DNA of 64,000 nt from Brasenia schreberi (taxonomy: Eukaryota; Streptophyta; Magnoliopsida; Nymphaeales; Cabombaceae), in the NCBI GenBank assembly GCA_036023115.1, contig JAYKKT010000090.1, forward strand, positions 34,423,501 to 34,487,500, in the 5' to 3' direction. The notes below the pieces were generated by a model. The model was not told where the DNA came from. It ran no database searches and saw only the letters and a list, made by a program, of their open reading frames with translations. The translations under genes and the position numbers were made by a program. Below, in pieces: positions 13,397-25,519 of this stretch. Numbering within the stretch: the stretch's first letter is position 1; each line of letters opens with the position of its first letter.

Positions 13397-16300
13397 ATGG
13401 CAAACTACCAGGGTGTTGCAAATGCTGGTATGTGGTCAAACACAGGAAGACAACAGACTCATCTTCCACCTAAGAGTCCTTTTCCATGCATGGCACCTGC
13501 CTTTGCAGATTATGGAACAGCTTCCAAAGGCTTTCCAAAACCAAGAGAGGGACAAATGCACCACCAACGCACTTCATCTGAGAGCTGCCTCATTGAAGAG
13601 CAGCCTTTGTGGCTGGATGACTTGCTTAATGAGCCGGATACACCTGTTAAGAGAGGCGGCCACCGTAGATCCTCAAGTGACTCCTTTGCTTATTTTGAGT
13701 CATCTAACAGTTTCTCTAATTTAAACAATTTCTCTCAGCTGGAAACTGCCTATGGAGATGCACCTTCTATAACGTCTCGTGGGGCTTTAGCCTTTCACCG
13801 AGCTAAAGATGACTATCATGCTTCTTTCTACTCAAACGCAAACTCCTTTGGTCCAAGAACACTAAATAAGAAATGCGAATCAACCCCAAATATCATACGT
13901 TCAGCTGGTCAGAGACCTACAAACGGTTCCACTGCTGCTACTCCGGAACCCTTTACTTCTCAGGAAGATGCTTCATCTGCAGCTGCTGAAAAACCGAACA
14001 CAGATGATTCTGCTCCACATAAGAAGAAAGGAGCATCTGAAAAGGCAGAGGGGTCAAGTGCTAAGTCATCATTGGCTGAGGTTGACCCAAAACGTGCAAA
14101 ACAGTAAGTTGTTCTTTTATATCTGTGCTCTGCTTGAGTGATTTGTTTGCTCTCTTTTTACATAGCTAACTTCACTCTAAAAGTGTATTTGCTTATTACA
14201 TCAGACCTATTCATGGATCTTTACCCTAGCTTCTTGAAAGTGAAATAGGAAGGAATAATTTTTAATGTTTCTGTAATAACTGCTAATGATTATCCATGAT
14301 CTTGTCCGAGCATGCAAGATTTTCTATGCTTCTTTGGCAGGGTTTCACAGCAAAGTCAAATTGAGATATTTCAGTTTTATTTGTGTACCTTAATACCTGT
14401 TATGCTAACAATTGGTCCGACTTTCATGGATTTGGACATCTGAAGGATGTTACTATAAGTCAATTCTTAAAGAACTGTTTGTTGGAGGCAATTCATTTTT
14501 GGTGCATCTTAATTAACTTGTCATTAGCTTGTTATTACGTCAAGTAAAAACTTCTATGCTTGACATAGTTTGTTATTTTTCTACCCAACAAAGTTCTTTT
14601 TCTTATATCGTCTTGAGTTCTGGCAATCATATGAAGAAAACAAATCCTACTTATTTCAACACTTGTTCTAGTTGCGGACATTCTACCAAAGCCTTGAAAC
14701 AACATTTCAAACAAGTCAGAATCATGACTCCTAGGAGAGGAGCAGTTGGCGTCCAAATTTCTCTATGGAAACTCAATTTAGATGATGAAATTTTTTGATT
14801 TCTTTGAGTTACGACTGCCATGTGTGAGAATTCTGATTCATATGTTCATTAACCTCAATTTCTCATAAGACCTCCTTGTTTCGTGCTTCTTAAAACTTTG
14901 TAGAAAATTTTGAACTTCTTTTGTTTTCTGGTTACTGCTCTGACGACCATGGTAGAGCATCATCAGTTTAACATGAGTTCAGGCCTGAATACTCATAATC
15001 CCTATGCCATCATTTTAATGTTGGCTCTTAATTTCTTGATTTATTGTGTTAGAAAGAAACTGTTACAAATTTTTGCTATATTAGATCATTCTCAATTCAA
15101 CAAGAAGTTCCAGATAAAGGAAAATCACTCTTTATTGGATAGAATGAATTGAAAAAACGAAAACATTGTACATATCACATGTTGTTCTTACGAGGATTTG
15201 TGCCAGTTTATGTTGATATGGGACTAATCCATAATGATACCTATCCAATTGCTTCTATTTGATTCTGATGGAAAAAACAGATGATGGACCATAGGTCAAG
15301 CCAAGAGTCGCAACTCTTACTCCTGTATAAATGCCCTTTTTTGTTCTATGTTGCATAAATACTAATATTAAGAATATACGAGAAAAGTTATCTGTCAAAT
15401 GACCATTTCTGCTGGCATTGAACTGTCTCTCAGTTTGAGGATTTGTGTAATGCAGGCAATTTGCTCAGCGTTCTCGAGTTCGGAAGCTTCAGTATATAGC
15501 TGAGCTGGAAAGAACTGCCCAGGTGTTGCAGGTAATTTTTGAATTTTGATAAATACATTTTATCTAAATTTTCCTGTTTATGAAGAGCAATAAAGAATGA
15601 TCTAGCTTATTGTGAGTTAACTGCTAACATGGCACATGATAGGGCTCTGTGGAAACAAAGAATCCATGTAGCCGACCCCGTCTAGTATGGGAAAAGGCTT
15701 AGTTGTTGTTGTTGTTGTATGAAGGGCAATAGGTCAGTTATTTATATATTGTCTACTGTTTTAGGCTGAACAAATTGAAGTTTCAGCTGAACTGGAATTT
15801 GTTGATCGGCAGCATCTCATATTTAGCTTAGAGAACAAGGCACTGAGGCAGCGGTTAGAAAGCGTCGCTCAGGAGCAACTTGCCAAGCACTGTAAGCATT
15901 CCTCGTCAACTATGATAGTATTTGCCTTTCTCTACTTGCAGCTTGTTGCTAAATTTTCTGAAATTAGAAAATATCTATATCCATTCTTAACTAGTGATTG
16001 TTTGAGACATGAGTTATCACTGTATGTGTATGCATGCACTTGTGCGTTATCTATATATGGGTGCAGATGTGTGTACAGTATCGGATTATGTATTTTATTC
16101 ACTTACCATGAAGAAGTGCGTGTATTCTCTTCTTTGTCCTTTAGTTTTTTCAATTAAGCAGTCCTTTTCTAGGCAAGCAAGAATTGTTGGATTTTATTCT
16201 AGTTGACTTTGGCCTTGGCCATCTGTAATTGACTGGCCTTCCTCTATTCGTTTCTTTGAGAGCGATGGGAGAAGATTTTTGGATTTTAGAACGAGACTCT

Positions 16301-16690
16301 AAGATTGCATGATGAATCGGTTATCTTCGTGTAGCTATTGCTGAGCAAGCAATAAAATACTTGTTATGCAGAGGCTCAGTTTTATCTGGTAGAATTGATT
16401 TACCTCTCTTCACCTTGTTTCCCTTTGTTCTTCCCTTGTTGTTTCTACTTATAAAAATGCTGACGATTCTTTTTGCAAAAAGAGAAAGTGATGTCGGGTT
16501 TCATCACATAAGTAACAACCATGGCCATCGTTGCTTGCTGCATATGTATTAATCCATCAATTATAGCATATTGCTGGAGTTATGAGGTCATACTTTAATT
16601 CTATTGGGCCATTATTTTATTTCATTCTGATCTCTTCTCGTGAAAATTCGAGGGGAGTTGCTAGTCCCTACAAGCAATAACAGGGACCAG

Positions 16691-16726
<36 letters not shown>

Positions 16727-17391
16727 CATATATACGCATATATGTATGTATATATATATATGTATGTATGTTGTCGCATGCATAGATGTAGAAAAGGTAC
16801 CATATCTTGATCCTCGTGCTCTTGCTTCCTCGAATATTTTTCTGCATTCTTTCTTCTTGTACCTCTTACATGTATTACATCTTCGTGATTTCTATCATAA
16901 AGTTTTCAAAGTAAAGTAGACACCTCCTAAGCTGAAGAAGCTTACTGCAGGGAACGACATCGATGCTTCTTCCCATCTTGAATGGGTCTCGGTGCTAATT
17001 GCTCATATGACTTGTCATATCTGTGCATACATGCAAGCGTCAAAATGTACACCTTAGGCGGTTATATTCATGGGGAAAATTATAGACCTTGTGTTTATTA
17101 ACTAGCTCTCTTGTTCTGCCCGCCTATTTTTGATGCGACATCTGAATTTCCTCTTTTCTTTTCCCTGTGTGCCACGATTTAGAATTAAATGTGATGTTCT
17201 AAAATGCAGTGGAGCAGGAGATGTTGGAGAGGGAGATTATGAGGTTGAGAATGCTACTGCACCAGCAGCAACGACACTATGACCAACAAGTTTCCAAGTC
17301 AACTAACAGGGATCTGGACTTACAGTTTGCTGCTCTATCCCTAGGCCGTGGTCAGGGCAAGGACTCCCTTGGTGGGCCTCTCCATATCTGA
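13397..17391 (+). CDS. Atypical bZIP-domain protein (At4g06598-like)
   Basis: Putative nuclear transcription-factor-like protein of 363 residues. Exons: 13397–14103, 15456–15531, 15765–15891 and 17210–17391, all with GT–AG borders and matching phases. The N-terminal region has the family blocks [37 protein letters not shown] and [12 protein letters not shown] (possible phosphorylation sites). The basic region is [22 protein letters not shown], then a leucine-zipper heptad region through [12 protein letters not shown], and a tail ending GGPLHI. The usual ILANRQSA block with the invariant Asn is absent. As I recall, Arabidopsis At4g06598 and its relatives share this, so it is probably a family trait rather than an error. 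The start is the first ATG after the leader acceptor. Intron 2 carries a small RTE-LINE tail. Function unknown; DNA binding may be weak or need a partner. Confidence 0.9.
15593..15717 (+). mobile_element. 5'-truncated RTE LINE tail in a bZIP intron
   Basis: 125 bp matching the last codons and 3' end of the full RTE copy ([17 protein letters not shown], then the TTG tail). It is flanked by tatgaagagcaata (15579–15592) and tatgaagggcaata (15718–15731), a 14-bp target duplication with one change. It lies within an intron, clear of the splice sites. Confidence 0.9.
16697..16775. repeat. (CT)n(TA)n compound microsatellite in the last bZIP intron
   Basis: About 20 bp of CT followed by interrupted TA/TATG repeats. 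Confidence 0.85.
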
Positions 17392-18700
17392 AACTGCTAG
17401 TTTCTATTACTATTATGTGCATCCTTCGGCTTACACCCAATTCTGGTTCCCGTCTGTCAGCCTTGCATTTTAACACACTCGCATGCAACAGACACTGTTC
17501 TATTTTCTAGTACAGACGTTCAACTGTTTGTTTCATATCTGCACCTGGCGGTCCAGCCGGAAGATCTTCCAGCACTTAGGCCCCCCTCCCCGCCTGTGGT
17601 GATGGCTTCTTCACTGCCGCAACAGCTGAGTATAGTATACTTACCATGCCTGGCTTGTTTGCACATTTTCCCTTTTCTGTGCCTTTTAACCATGATTTTA
17701 TGTATCAGCCGAGTGGGTCCATAGTACAGGTCGAATTTTCAGTCACTTCCCTTGGTCTACAGAACCACCTAAAATTGTTTTGCTCTTGGCATTGCCTGAA
17801 ATTGATGAAGGGCCTGCCTCTTTATTTATCTATGTGCCTTCTCTTAGTGTTAGACTTGTTCTGGTTTGTATTTGCATCCTATATCATCCGTGTAACACAG
17901 CCAAAACCCAGGGTCTGCTTCTCCCAGGTTATGGGTTTGATTCATGCAAAATTTGTCCAAACTTTATGAAGGCCCTTTTTTTATTAAAATGTACCCATAT
18001 CTTCTTCAGTCTGCAATAATGAGATTTTTGTATCAGAAACGAAGGAAGAGATGTGGACTGTTGAATCTCTTGATGAGAGGACGTTATCAAGAAATGACAG
18101 CTAGGTGTTGGACTCTGTAGAGTCAGCGTGAACAATGTATCTGCTCTTGCATCTTCTTCTCCCCGAGAATTGGGTGGCAAATGGAGTCGACGGGCTGGGT
18201 TACTTTGGGGCCATTTTGAAAACCCAGACACAACCGATGGAAAGGCATGCACATCCATGCTGCTCACAAGCATAACATATCATGAACATGCACATTCATC
18301 ATTGAAAACCGATTATATTGGTCCGGTTCTCCAAAAATTGAGAACGATTGTATTAGTTTGGATCAAGGTTCAGGCGAAAATCAAACCAAGCCTGACCATG
18401 AAAACCCCTACCTACAGCTCTCCCTGTTAGTGGGTCGACTAAACAAACCTTCAAGTTTAAGGTTCTGATATCAATAGCTGGTTGACTAAAAAATGGATCT
18501 AAAATTGTTCCAAACTTGCATGTCGGACCCATATGATTTATGATCTCATTTCTTGTTTGCTAACACATCCCGATGCGTTTCATCATGAGTTAGGTCTCGA
18601 TCAAGCCTGATCTTTTGCAAATCTTGGTTAGGGGTGTAACCAAGCTTGAGTACAAGCGAGATCAATCCAAAATTTAAAGAAAATGCTTAGCTTGAGCTCG
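17392..18700. other. bZIP 3' untranslated region and intergenic DNA
   Basis: The stop codon at 17389–17391 is followed by sequence without a further coding frame; the transcript end was not fixed. A possible hAT-like end (taggggtgtaaccaagc) sits at about 18628. Confidence 0.45.
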
Positions 18701-18725
18701 AGTTCGAGCTTGAATGAACTTCGAT

Positions 18726-19087
18726 CTTCAGGCGGTTCTTCACCGAGTCGGCGTCGGACATATAGTAAACATTGCTGGCATGGGTGCAATGGCACTTGTT
18801 GAGTCAAGAAGACTGCATGTGGTTCACCAACAAGACCCATTTGGCCCGGGTTCGACTTTGCCCATGTCTTCTCTTTCGCTCGTGCCACCCATTCTGATTA
18901 TCGGTGCTGCGTCGGCATTCCACATTCCCGGCCAGGTGAGTTTGTACTACCAAGAGTTTCCGGTATCCCCTAAGACAACCGGCAGGTCGATGATGTCCTT
19001 GACCATGGGGATAGGGTTCTTCCTATCGATATGGTGAAAAGGGTCTCTAGTTGGACGGGAAGTGATGTTTCGGTGGCGGACGGGTGA
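18726..19087 (+). pseudogene. NPF (NRT1/PTR family) transporter fragment
   Basis: Encodes the segment around transmembrane helices 10–11 of a plant NPF proton-coupled transporter: LHRVGVG, a helix with ALVESRRL, then LSLVPPILIIGAASAFHIPGQVSLYYQEFP split over known family landmarks, and GIGFFLS. The first frame stops at 19035–19037. The family continuation (IDMVKRVSSW) is found in another frame from 19025 to 19087, so a small deletion shifted the frame. The other roughly 80% of the gene is missing on both sides. A dead, truncated copy; no splice site was seen. Confidence 0.8.
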
Positions 19088-19540
19088 GTAACAAAGAGGG
19101 GACAACAGCTGGAAGTAGAACTTTGCAGCATCTATATAAATGCAAGCAAATGCTTATGAATGATGGCAAATCAAGTATATCTTTGCTCATTTATATCTGC
19201 ATCTTATATATTAAGCAGGCATGTTTGATGTTAAATGTTGCAAGAGAACAGACCAATTTGCACATGCTAAGTCCCAACTCGCACATGCATTCAAACACAC
19301 ACACACACACACACAGATGGCTGACTTTATGTTTAAGCAAAATAAACCAATAAATTAGCCCTTTGATGGGTCTATCTTATTTTAAATTAAATTTTCAACT
19401 TAAAACTAGGAGAGGTTGAAGCTGATTTGGTTAGCCCCAATAAGGTTTGGCATAGTGGATAGTCCTTCTAGTTGCTAGGTTGACCCGCCGCTAATGATAT
19501 CTCCTTTACAAGCTAGCATATACTAAATAAACATGGACCC

Positions 19541-19638
19541 TCGGAGGCCAAAGCCTAACACACACACACATGCACCTTTTGGGAGTCAAACTCCCCAGTA
19601 GCGGTGCTAGAGTGCCTTACCGTTGAGCTAACACTCTC
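19541..19638 (-). mobile_element. tRNA-derived SINE, family A, copy 1
   Basis: Read on the minus strand: an internal polymerase III box A-like block (gttagctcaacggtaaggc), a box B-like block (ggagtttgactccc), a (TG)n stretch, then gtgtgttaggctttggcctc. The same order is found at 21064, 30551 and 51656. Confidence 0.65.
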
Positions 19639-20164
19639 CGTATATGATACAAATATTTCACTAATAAAGTCTTCACATTTCAAAAATAAGCCTCTTTATA
19701 CATAAATGCGGATTATAAAAGCTATTGACCCATTGAAGACAAGTATATATGCTCATGTATACACATACACCCATGTATATGAGCCTATGCAAGAAGATCC
19801 ATCCAACTCAAAAGTACTTATAAATCAAACTATGCGGGACGAGCCGGCTGGTATTTGAGGCTAGTCGAGGCGAGCTGAGATAAGCCGAAAGTATGTGCAC
19901 CTCATCTTGTTTTGCAGCCTTGGTTGGTTGCTTTTGTTCATGTACGTCACAGTGTGGGGATGAGGTCGGAGTGTAACAATATTATGATCAATACCCAACT
20001 TTTTTCTCTAAGACTAAAAATTACATGTTTACCAGTTGGAAATTGTTAAATATAAATGAAATAAAAGAAAATACAATAATTTATGTCATGTGTATTTTTG
20101 GATGTCGGTGAATTTGTGTGATGTTAACAGTGATCCGTAATTAATTTTCGATTTTCTTTGGTGG

Positions 20165-20247
20165 AATAAGGAGGCTGAAACCGGATGCACGCCCTGCGTA
20201 TTTGAACTCAAGACCTTCAACTTGTTCACTAGGTGAGCTACTGTTCG
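20165..20247 (-). mobile_element. tRNA-like SINE, family B, copy 1
   Basis: On the minus strand: tagctcacctagtgaac (box A-like) and ggtcttgagttcaaat (box B-like), ending at a 'ttcagcctcc' body. A diverged relative lies at 35960–36040. Only two copies were seen, so the family call is tentative. Confidence 0.4.
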
Positions 20248-21063
20248 TCATTTATTTTCATTTAATTGAAATATTCTTAATTTAAACTATTAATGAGAGT
20301 TTGCAACGGCCATAGCCGGGAGGTTGTAAGGTCGAAAGATAAAAACCAAACCATCATTTTTCGTAAACCATTATATGGATAAGCGTCATGCGCCCATACT
20401 ATGAGTATAGTCCATGCACATATCAATCTATGCTTAAACAGTTGAAATTCAAATTTAAAAAGCAAAAGGCTATGTTGGTACTTTTTATCGTCAAAATAAG
20501 TGTGCTCAATCAAATTGATATGCCCATGTACTACTTTCTCTCTCTATATATAAAAAGAAGTAGTTCATAAACAATAGCTCGTTTTACATTATTTTATCAT
20601 TTCAACTATCGATTGTCGCTTTTCATCACTTTTACCTACTCCTCTATTCCTCGAGATTACCTTTTATCAATCAAAATCAAAACCATCATTACCCAAACAA
20701 CCTAAAAACTTAAATATTTATATATAAGTGGTTTGATGGCTTTGTTTAGGTTTTTTAAATGTTTTTGATGGTGACAGTTTTAATCGTTGAAAGAGTATCA
20801 AGAGTAGTAGTTAATGAAATCATGCAAAATGAGTCATTGAGTACAATTAAGTATTGAGTATGAAATAATTCCTCTCTCTCGACATAAACTGGATTAAAAT
20901 GCAGTTTGGTAAACCATTTTACAAAATAGTTTTGTATGATTGTCATAACCTCTCCTCTTTCTCTCTCTTCTTTTTTGTGTAAAGTGCACACGCAAAAAGA
21001 AAGGGGTGCTAGCTCCACTAGAGTTTCCTATGACTGACAACTGTCGCGAAACAACATGTACCA

Positions 21064-21178
21064 AGAGCATTAGCTCAATGGCAGGATAGGGCGCTCTAGC
21101 ACTATTGCTGCTCGTGGAGAGTTCGACTCCCAGAGTGTGCGTGTGTGTTAGGCTTCAACCTTTCCTTCTAAAAAAAAA
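21064..21178 (+). mobile_element. tRNA-derived SINE, family A, copy 2
   Basis: Starts gagcattagctcaatggca (box A-like), has gagagttcgactccc (box B-like), then gtgtgtgttaggcttcaacc, a pyrimidine stretch and a run of nine A's. This is the clearest example of the family. Confidence 0.75.
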
Positions 21179-21418
21179 CCTCTAACAAGTGTCAAATGGA
21201 AGACCCATTTCTGTGATCGCAAGGGTTGACGAGAAAAAAAAAACTATAACCATTTGTTCAACTTACGTGGCATCTATCATGTGATTTCATGGCGCTTTGG
21301 AATTCATATTCTGGACACCTTAAAACTAAAATGGATTAAGCTTGCTGTTTTGGGACAAACTGACAAAGTTTGATATTCTAAATATATTGAACTGCTTATA
21401 ATTGGTTCTCTTTTCCAG

Positions 21419-23285
21419 TGTTCAGTGGTTGCGGGAAGGCTTGCATCAAACCTCATTTCTATTACTCTAATAATTTCTGCTGGAGTTTTCCTTCAAATCA
21501 TTACAATCCTCTGGATGCTGCTACAGTACAGGTTTTTCCCTCTGATATGTGCTATTGGCTACTTTTTGTTGCAGTCCAGTCTCATTTAATTACTCATCAT
21601 GCATATTCAGTAAACTTATTAACTTGAATTAATCGACTGTATTGTAACTTTTCTCAAAATGCACAGCATAACATCTGGAGTATCTGGGATCTTATATCCA
21701 TTAATTATGGCAGCCATATGGGGAGTAGGTGATGGGATATTTAATACGCAGATAAATGCACTTCTTGGGATGCTCTTCAAACATGACATGGTATTGTTCT
21801 ACATATGGCTCGTTGGAAGAATCTTTTTTATTCTGAATATCATTTCATCTGTTTCTTCAAGGAGTTCTTTTAATCCTTTTGCAGTCAAGCATTTCTCAGA
21901 TGAATGCTGTTTATATTTGTGAACCTCTGCGTTCTTAAAAGCTGCCCCATCTCTGATCCCCCAAAGCCACAAAGAAAAGAAAATGAAAAAACACAATTTA
22001 TTCTTTCTACGGAAGTGGATGGTTTCCTACACTTGCCATCTGGGATTCAGCACCTGCATATTTTCCATATTTCTGCACAAACTTTAAGTGGTTCTAGTAC
22101 TGTACATGTGTGTGCACGTCTTTGTGGTTGACTTCACTGAAAACTGACAAGTTGCTGAATAGCATATTGCTGTCTTTAAAGTTTATGTACAGTTTCTCTA
22201 AGCCTCTAGATGAAAATAAGTTTGTGAGGGAACAAGCAAGCTTTTGGTGTACTTTCTCTACCTATTCAGCAACTTGATTTCCCACACAATTTATTCGTTC
22301 CTGCAATTACGCATCAATGTCTGCATGGTTGCAGGATCCGAGCCAAGAGGGGACAGGCAAATGCAGCTTGGCTCAGATGCTTTGAGAAATCAAATTTATT
22401 CTGCGACTTTTGAAAAGCCACTTCATGCATAAGATTCCAGGATGGAAAATGTGAAAGCTACAGAGTGAATGGGTGGTTTGTGGTTAAAGTGAGCTTATCC
22501 GAAATGCCACCAACAAAACCCATGTGTATTAGTTTGAGTTTGGGTGGAATGCTCCATCTATTCTAGAAGTGCCTTTTGCTAGTAACTGGTCAAACCCCAA
22601 AGCGCTAAGATATGCTTACGTCCCCTTTCCTTAACTTTCCAGTGTCATTGCCAAGTCACTGTTCAAATGCTTCTCTCTCTAGAATATTTATGGAAAATCA
22701 CTCATTTTGGCTTCTGGGCTTAAATCATCTTTGTCATCTGCGATCATACCCTTGGCTATTCCACAACAGTTTCAATGGTTTACGTAACCATAGTTTTAGA
22801 ATAAATGCCTGCTAATGGAACTCGTATAGTTAACAAACCCTTATCGTTTTGCTTTCTGGTGCAAGGCTACCTAACTGAGAACAAAGCATGTCTCCCAGAT
22901 GCATTGGTATTTTATGTCGATTTTCTCCTGTTGTGGCCCCATGATTTTGTATAATGTTGTCTTTTGGCTTGTCTTTCGGTAGGCGCTGTTTCAATATCTG
23001 ATCATTTATGATCTGCATTTGTGGTGACATCTGTTGGTTCTGCAATGGTCAACTGCTCGTGTTGCTTCGTTTAGCATTAATCCAAAACATTCTATGATAC
23101 AGGAAACAGCTTTTGCTCAGTTAAAGGTGTGGCAGAGTGCCTCAACTGCACTCATGTTTTTCCTAAGCCCATACATTGCTTTTCAAGCTATGTTGGTGTT
23201 GATGGTTGCTGCTATATGTCTTGCATTATGTGGGCTTCTTGTACTCACGCTTAAGGTAGAAAGAGCATTTTCCAACAGATCATGA
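21419..23285 (+). pseudogene. UNC93-like protein, C-terminal exons only
   Basis: Three exons with intact GT–AG borders and matching phases (21419–21531, 21667–21790, 23103–23285) encode the last ~140 residues of a plant UNC93-like membrane protein (MFS fold). Landmarks: SVVAGRLASNL, a hydrophobic helix, GVGDGIFNTQINALLGMLF, FAQLKVWQSAS, FFLSPYIAFQAML and a final helix. Within these exons there is no stop or frameshift. The N-terminal two thirds is not visible upstream, where only an NPF fragment and SINEs lie before the bZIP gene. Most likely a truncated remnant. The alternative, distant 5' exons, would require a gene running through those features. Confidence 0.7.
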
Positions 23286-23709
23286 TTTCTGATGTTATCT
23301 ATATGGCGACAATGAAACTTGCTACTTTTGCTCAAGCTTGAGTAAAGTTGGAGCATCTTCAGCTTGGCACAACCAAGATTGGCTAGATTAAGGTCAGACC
23401 ACGATAAAGCTCGATGAGTTCGAATTCAATCCATCTCGATGGAGCTCGTGAATCAGCTCGAACTTCAAAAGTTCTAACTCGGAGTTTAACGTTAATAAAT
23501 CATACAACTTTTAAAATATAAGTAGATTTTATACCTATATCATGAAGCTCACCTCCGCTTACAAGCTTCTCGAGCTGAACTGGAAACAAATGGGCCAACT
23601 TTTCTTCGGGTCAGATCACGTCAGAACGATGCCCGGTTTCACTGAAAGGGGGAAGTTCAAAATTACTAGCGGTTCGCTCGCAATCTTTTCCCGTCGGTGA
23701 CAAAACCAC

Positions 23710-25519
23710 ATGTGGTTTGTCTTCCAACAAACCGCACTTGGGTTGTCCGGCGACCATCTCGTCAGGTTTCGGCCTCTTTTGCTCCCAATTTCCGGCTACC
23801 AGAGAGTACCATCGGAGATGCCTGGCTCAGCTGAGTCCTGCGCCACCCGAACCGATCTCCTTCGTTTGCTCGCCCATCTGACCAAGACAGGGTTGAGCTC
23901 GAATCTACTCGTCGTGACCAAACTCACCTTTCTGCGCTCACCTCGACGCTATGGACGTTGCGGCCTCTATGTTTTCCGAGTCCTCTCTTCAAGACACTTT
24001 TCTGTACAACACCATCATTCGAGGACACGCCCAAATGAGCACCAACAAGAAGAAATCCATCCGTTTTTTCTCTCATGATCAGAGATGTCGTTCTTCCCAA
24101 CAAATTTACCTTTCCTTTCCTTCTCAAGGCTTGTGCTGGGATTCTCGATGTGAATCTGGGCCGTCAGATTCATGGGTTTGTTGTGAAATTGGGTTTTGAT
24201 GAGGATAAGTTCGTGAGCAACACATTGGTGCACGCATACGGGCGTTGCGATGGTGGGATCGAGTTGGTGTGCAAAGTGTTTGATGAAATGCCAGATAGAA
24301 GGAATCCTGTTTGTTGGTGTGCTTTGGTTGGTGGGTATGTACGCCAGGGCCGGTCTGCTGAAGCCGTTGATTTGTTTCGAAGAATGCAGGTTGATGGTGT
24401 TCTGCCGGACGAGGTCACCATCGTGAGTGTTCTCTGTGCTTGTGCGGATTTGGGTTCTCTTGAGCTCGGGAAATGGATCGATATGTAAATTGACCGCAAT
24501 TCGACCCCAAGGAGTATTGAGGTTTCCAATTCTCTGATCAATATGTTCGCGAAATGCGGCAGTATTGAGGATGCCCGGCGGGTATTTGCCAGCATGCGCG
24601 AAAGGACGATAGTGACGTGGACTGCCATTGTCGACGGCCTGGCAATGTATGGCCATGGCAGTGAGGCATTGGATTTGTTCTTGGAGATGCAGAGATCGGG
24701 AGTTCAGCCGGACGATGTCGTCTTCATTGGCTTGCTCTCTGCGTGTAGCCATGCTGGCCTGGTTGAAGAAGGGTGCCGGTATTTTGATTCCATGGTCGGT
24801 GAGTTCGGCATTGTACCCAAGATCGAGCACTATGGATGCATGGTGGATCTGTTTAGCAGAGCAGGACTCGTAGAGAAGGCATTTGAATTTGTCATGAAGA
24901 TGACAATCGAGCCGAATACAATCATATGACGAACACTGCTTAGCGCATGCAAAATCCATGGTAAGCTTGCATTAGGTGAAAAGATCAATAAATGGTTGAT
25001 CAAATTCGAGCCAAGACACTGCTCGAATCATGTACTTCTGTCTAACATCTATGGATCGATGAACCAATGGAAGGCGAAGGTGAGAGAGATGAGCAATCAG
25101 GGGATCCAGAAGATACCAGGCTGCACATTGATTGAGATCAACAACTCTATATACGAATTTGTAGTAGGAGATAAAACTCATCCTCAATCCAATGAGATAT
25201 ACAAGATGGTAGAAGAGATGAGTAACAAGCTAAAGTTATCTGGCTACGTCCCAAGCACAACCAACGTGTTGCTTGATATAGATGAAGAAGACAAGGAAGA
25301 TGCAGTACACCAACATAGTGAGAAATTGGCTATTGCTTTTGCTTTGCTGAACACGCCGCAAGGAGCCACAATACGCATTGTTAAGAATCTCCGGTCTGCT
25401 ATGATTGCCATAATGCAACAAAGTTCATCTCCAAGATTTATGACAGAGAGATCATAGTGAGGGACCGGAATAGGCTCCATAGGTTTCAGCAAGGTTCATG
25501 CTCATGCAATGACTACTGA
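23710..25519 (+). pseudogene. DYW-type pentatricopeptide repeat (PPR) pseudogene
   Basis: An intronless PLS-class PPR gene for an organellar RNA-editing factor, now broken. Recognisable parts: an N-terminal segment (TKTGLSSN), FLYNTIIRGHAQ, NKFTFPFLLKAC, many 31–36-residue repeats (VFDEMP, YAKCG-like FAKCGSIEDA, ACSHAGLVEEG), the E domain, and a DYW deaminase with HSEKLA and CYDCH (catalytic and zinc residues). Lesions: frameshifts near 23935 and 24070, in-frame TAA at 24486, TGA at 24927 where the family has Trp, a one-base loss near 25394, and TGA replacing the final Trp, so the protein would end DY. The number of lesions argues against function; the start at 23820 (ATG) is the most likely original. 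Confidence 0.9.

Larger units (their letters stand above)
19100..21410. other. Intergenic DNA with SINE copies
   Basis: No gene recognised. Contains SINE-like copies at 19541–19638, 20165–20247 and 21064–21178 (listed separately) and a short (CA)n run at about 19297–19316. Confidence 0.5.

Noticed and set aside
23951..24959. Large minus-strand frame (24015–24959) over the PPR region
   Set aside because: It is the complement of recognisable PPR repeats on the plus strand and has no similarity of its own.
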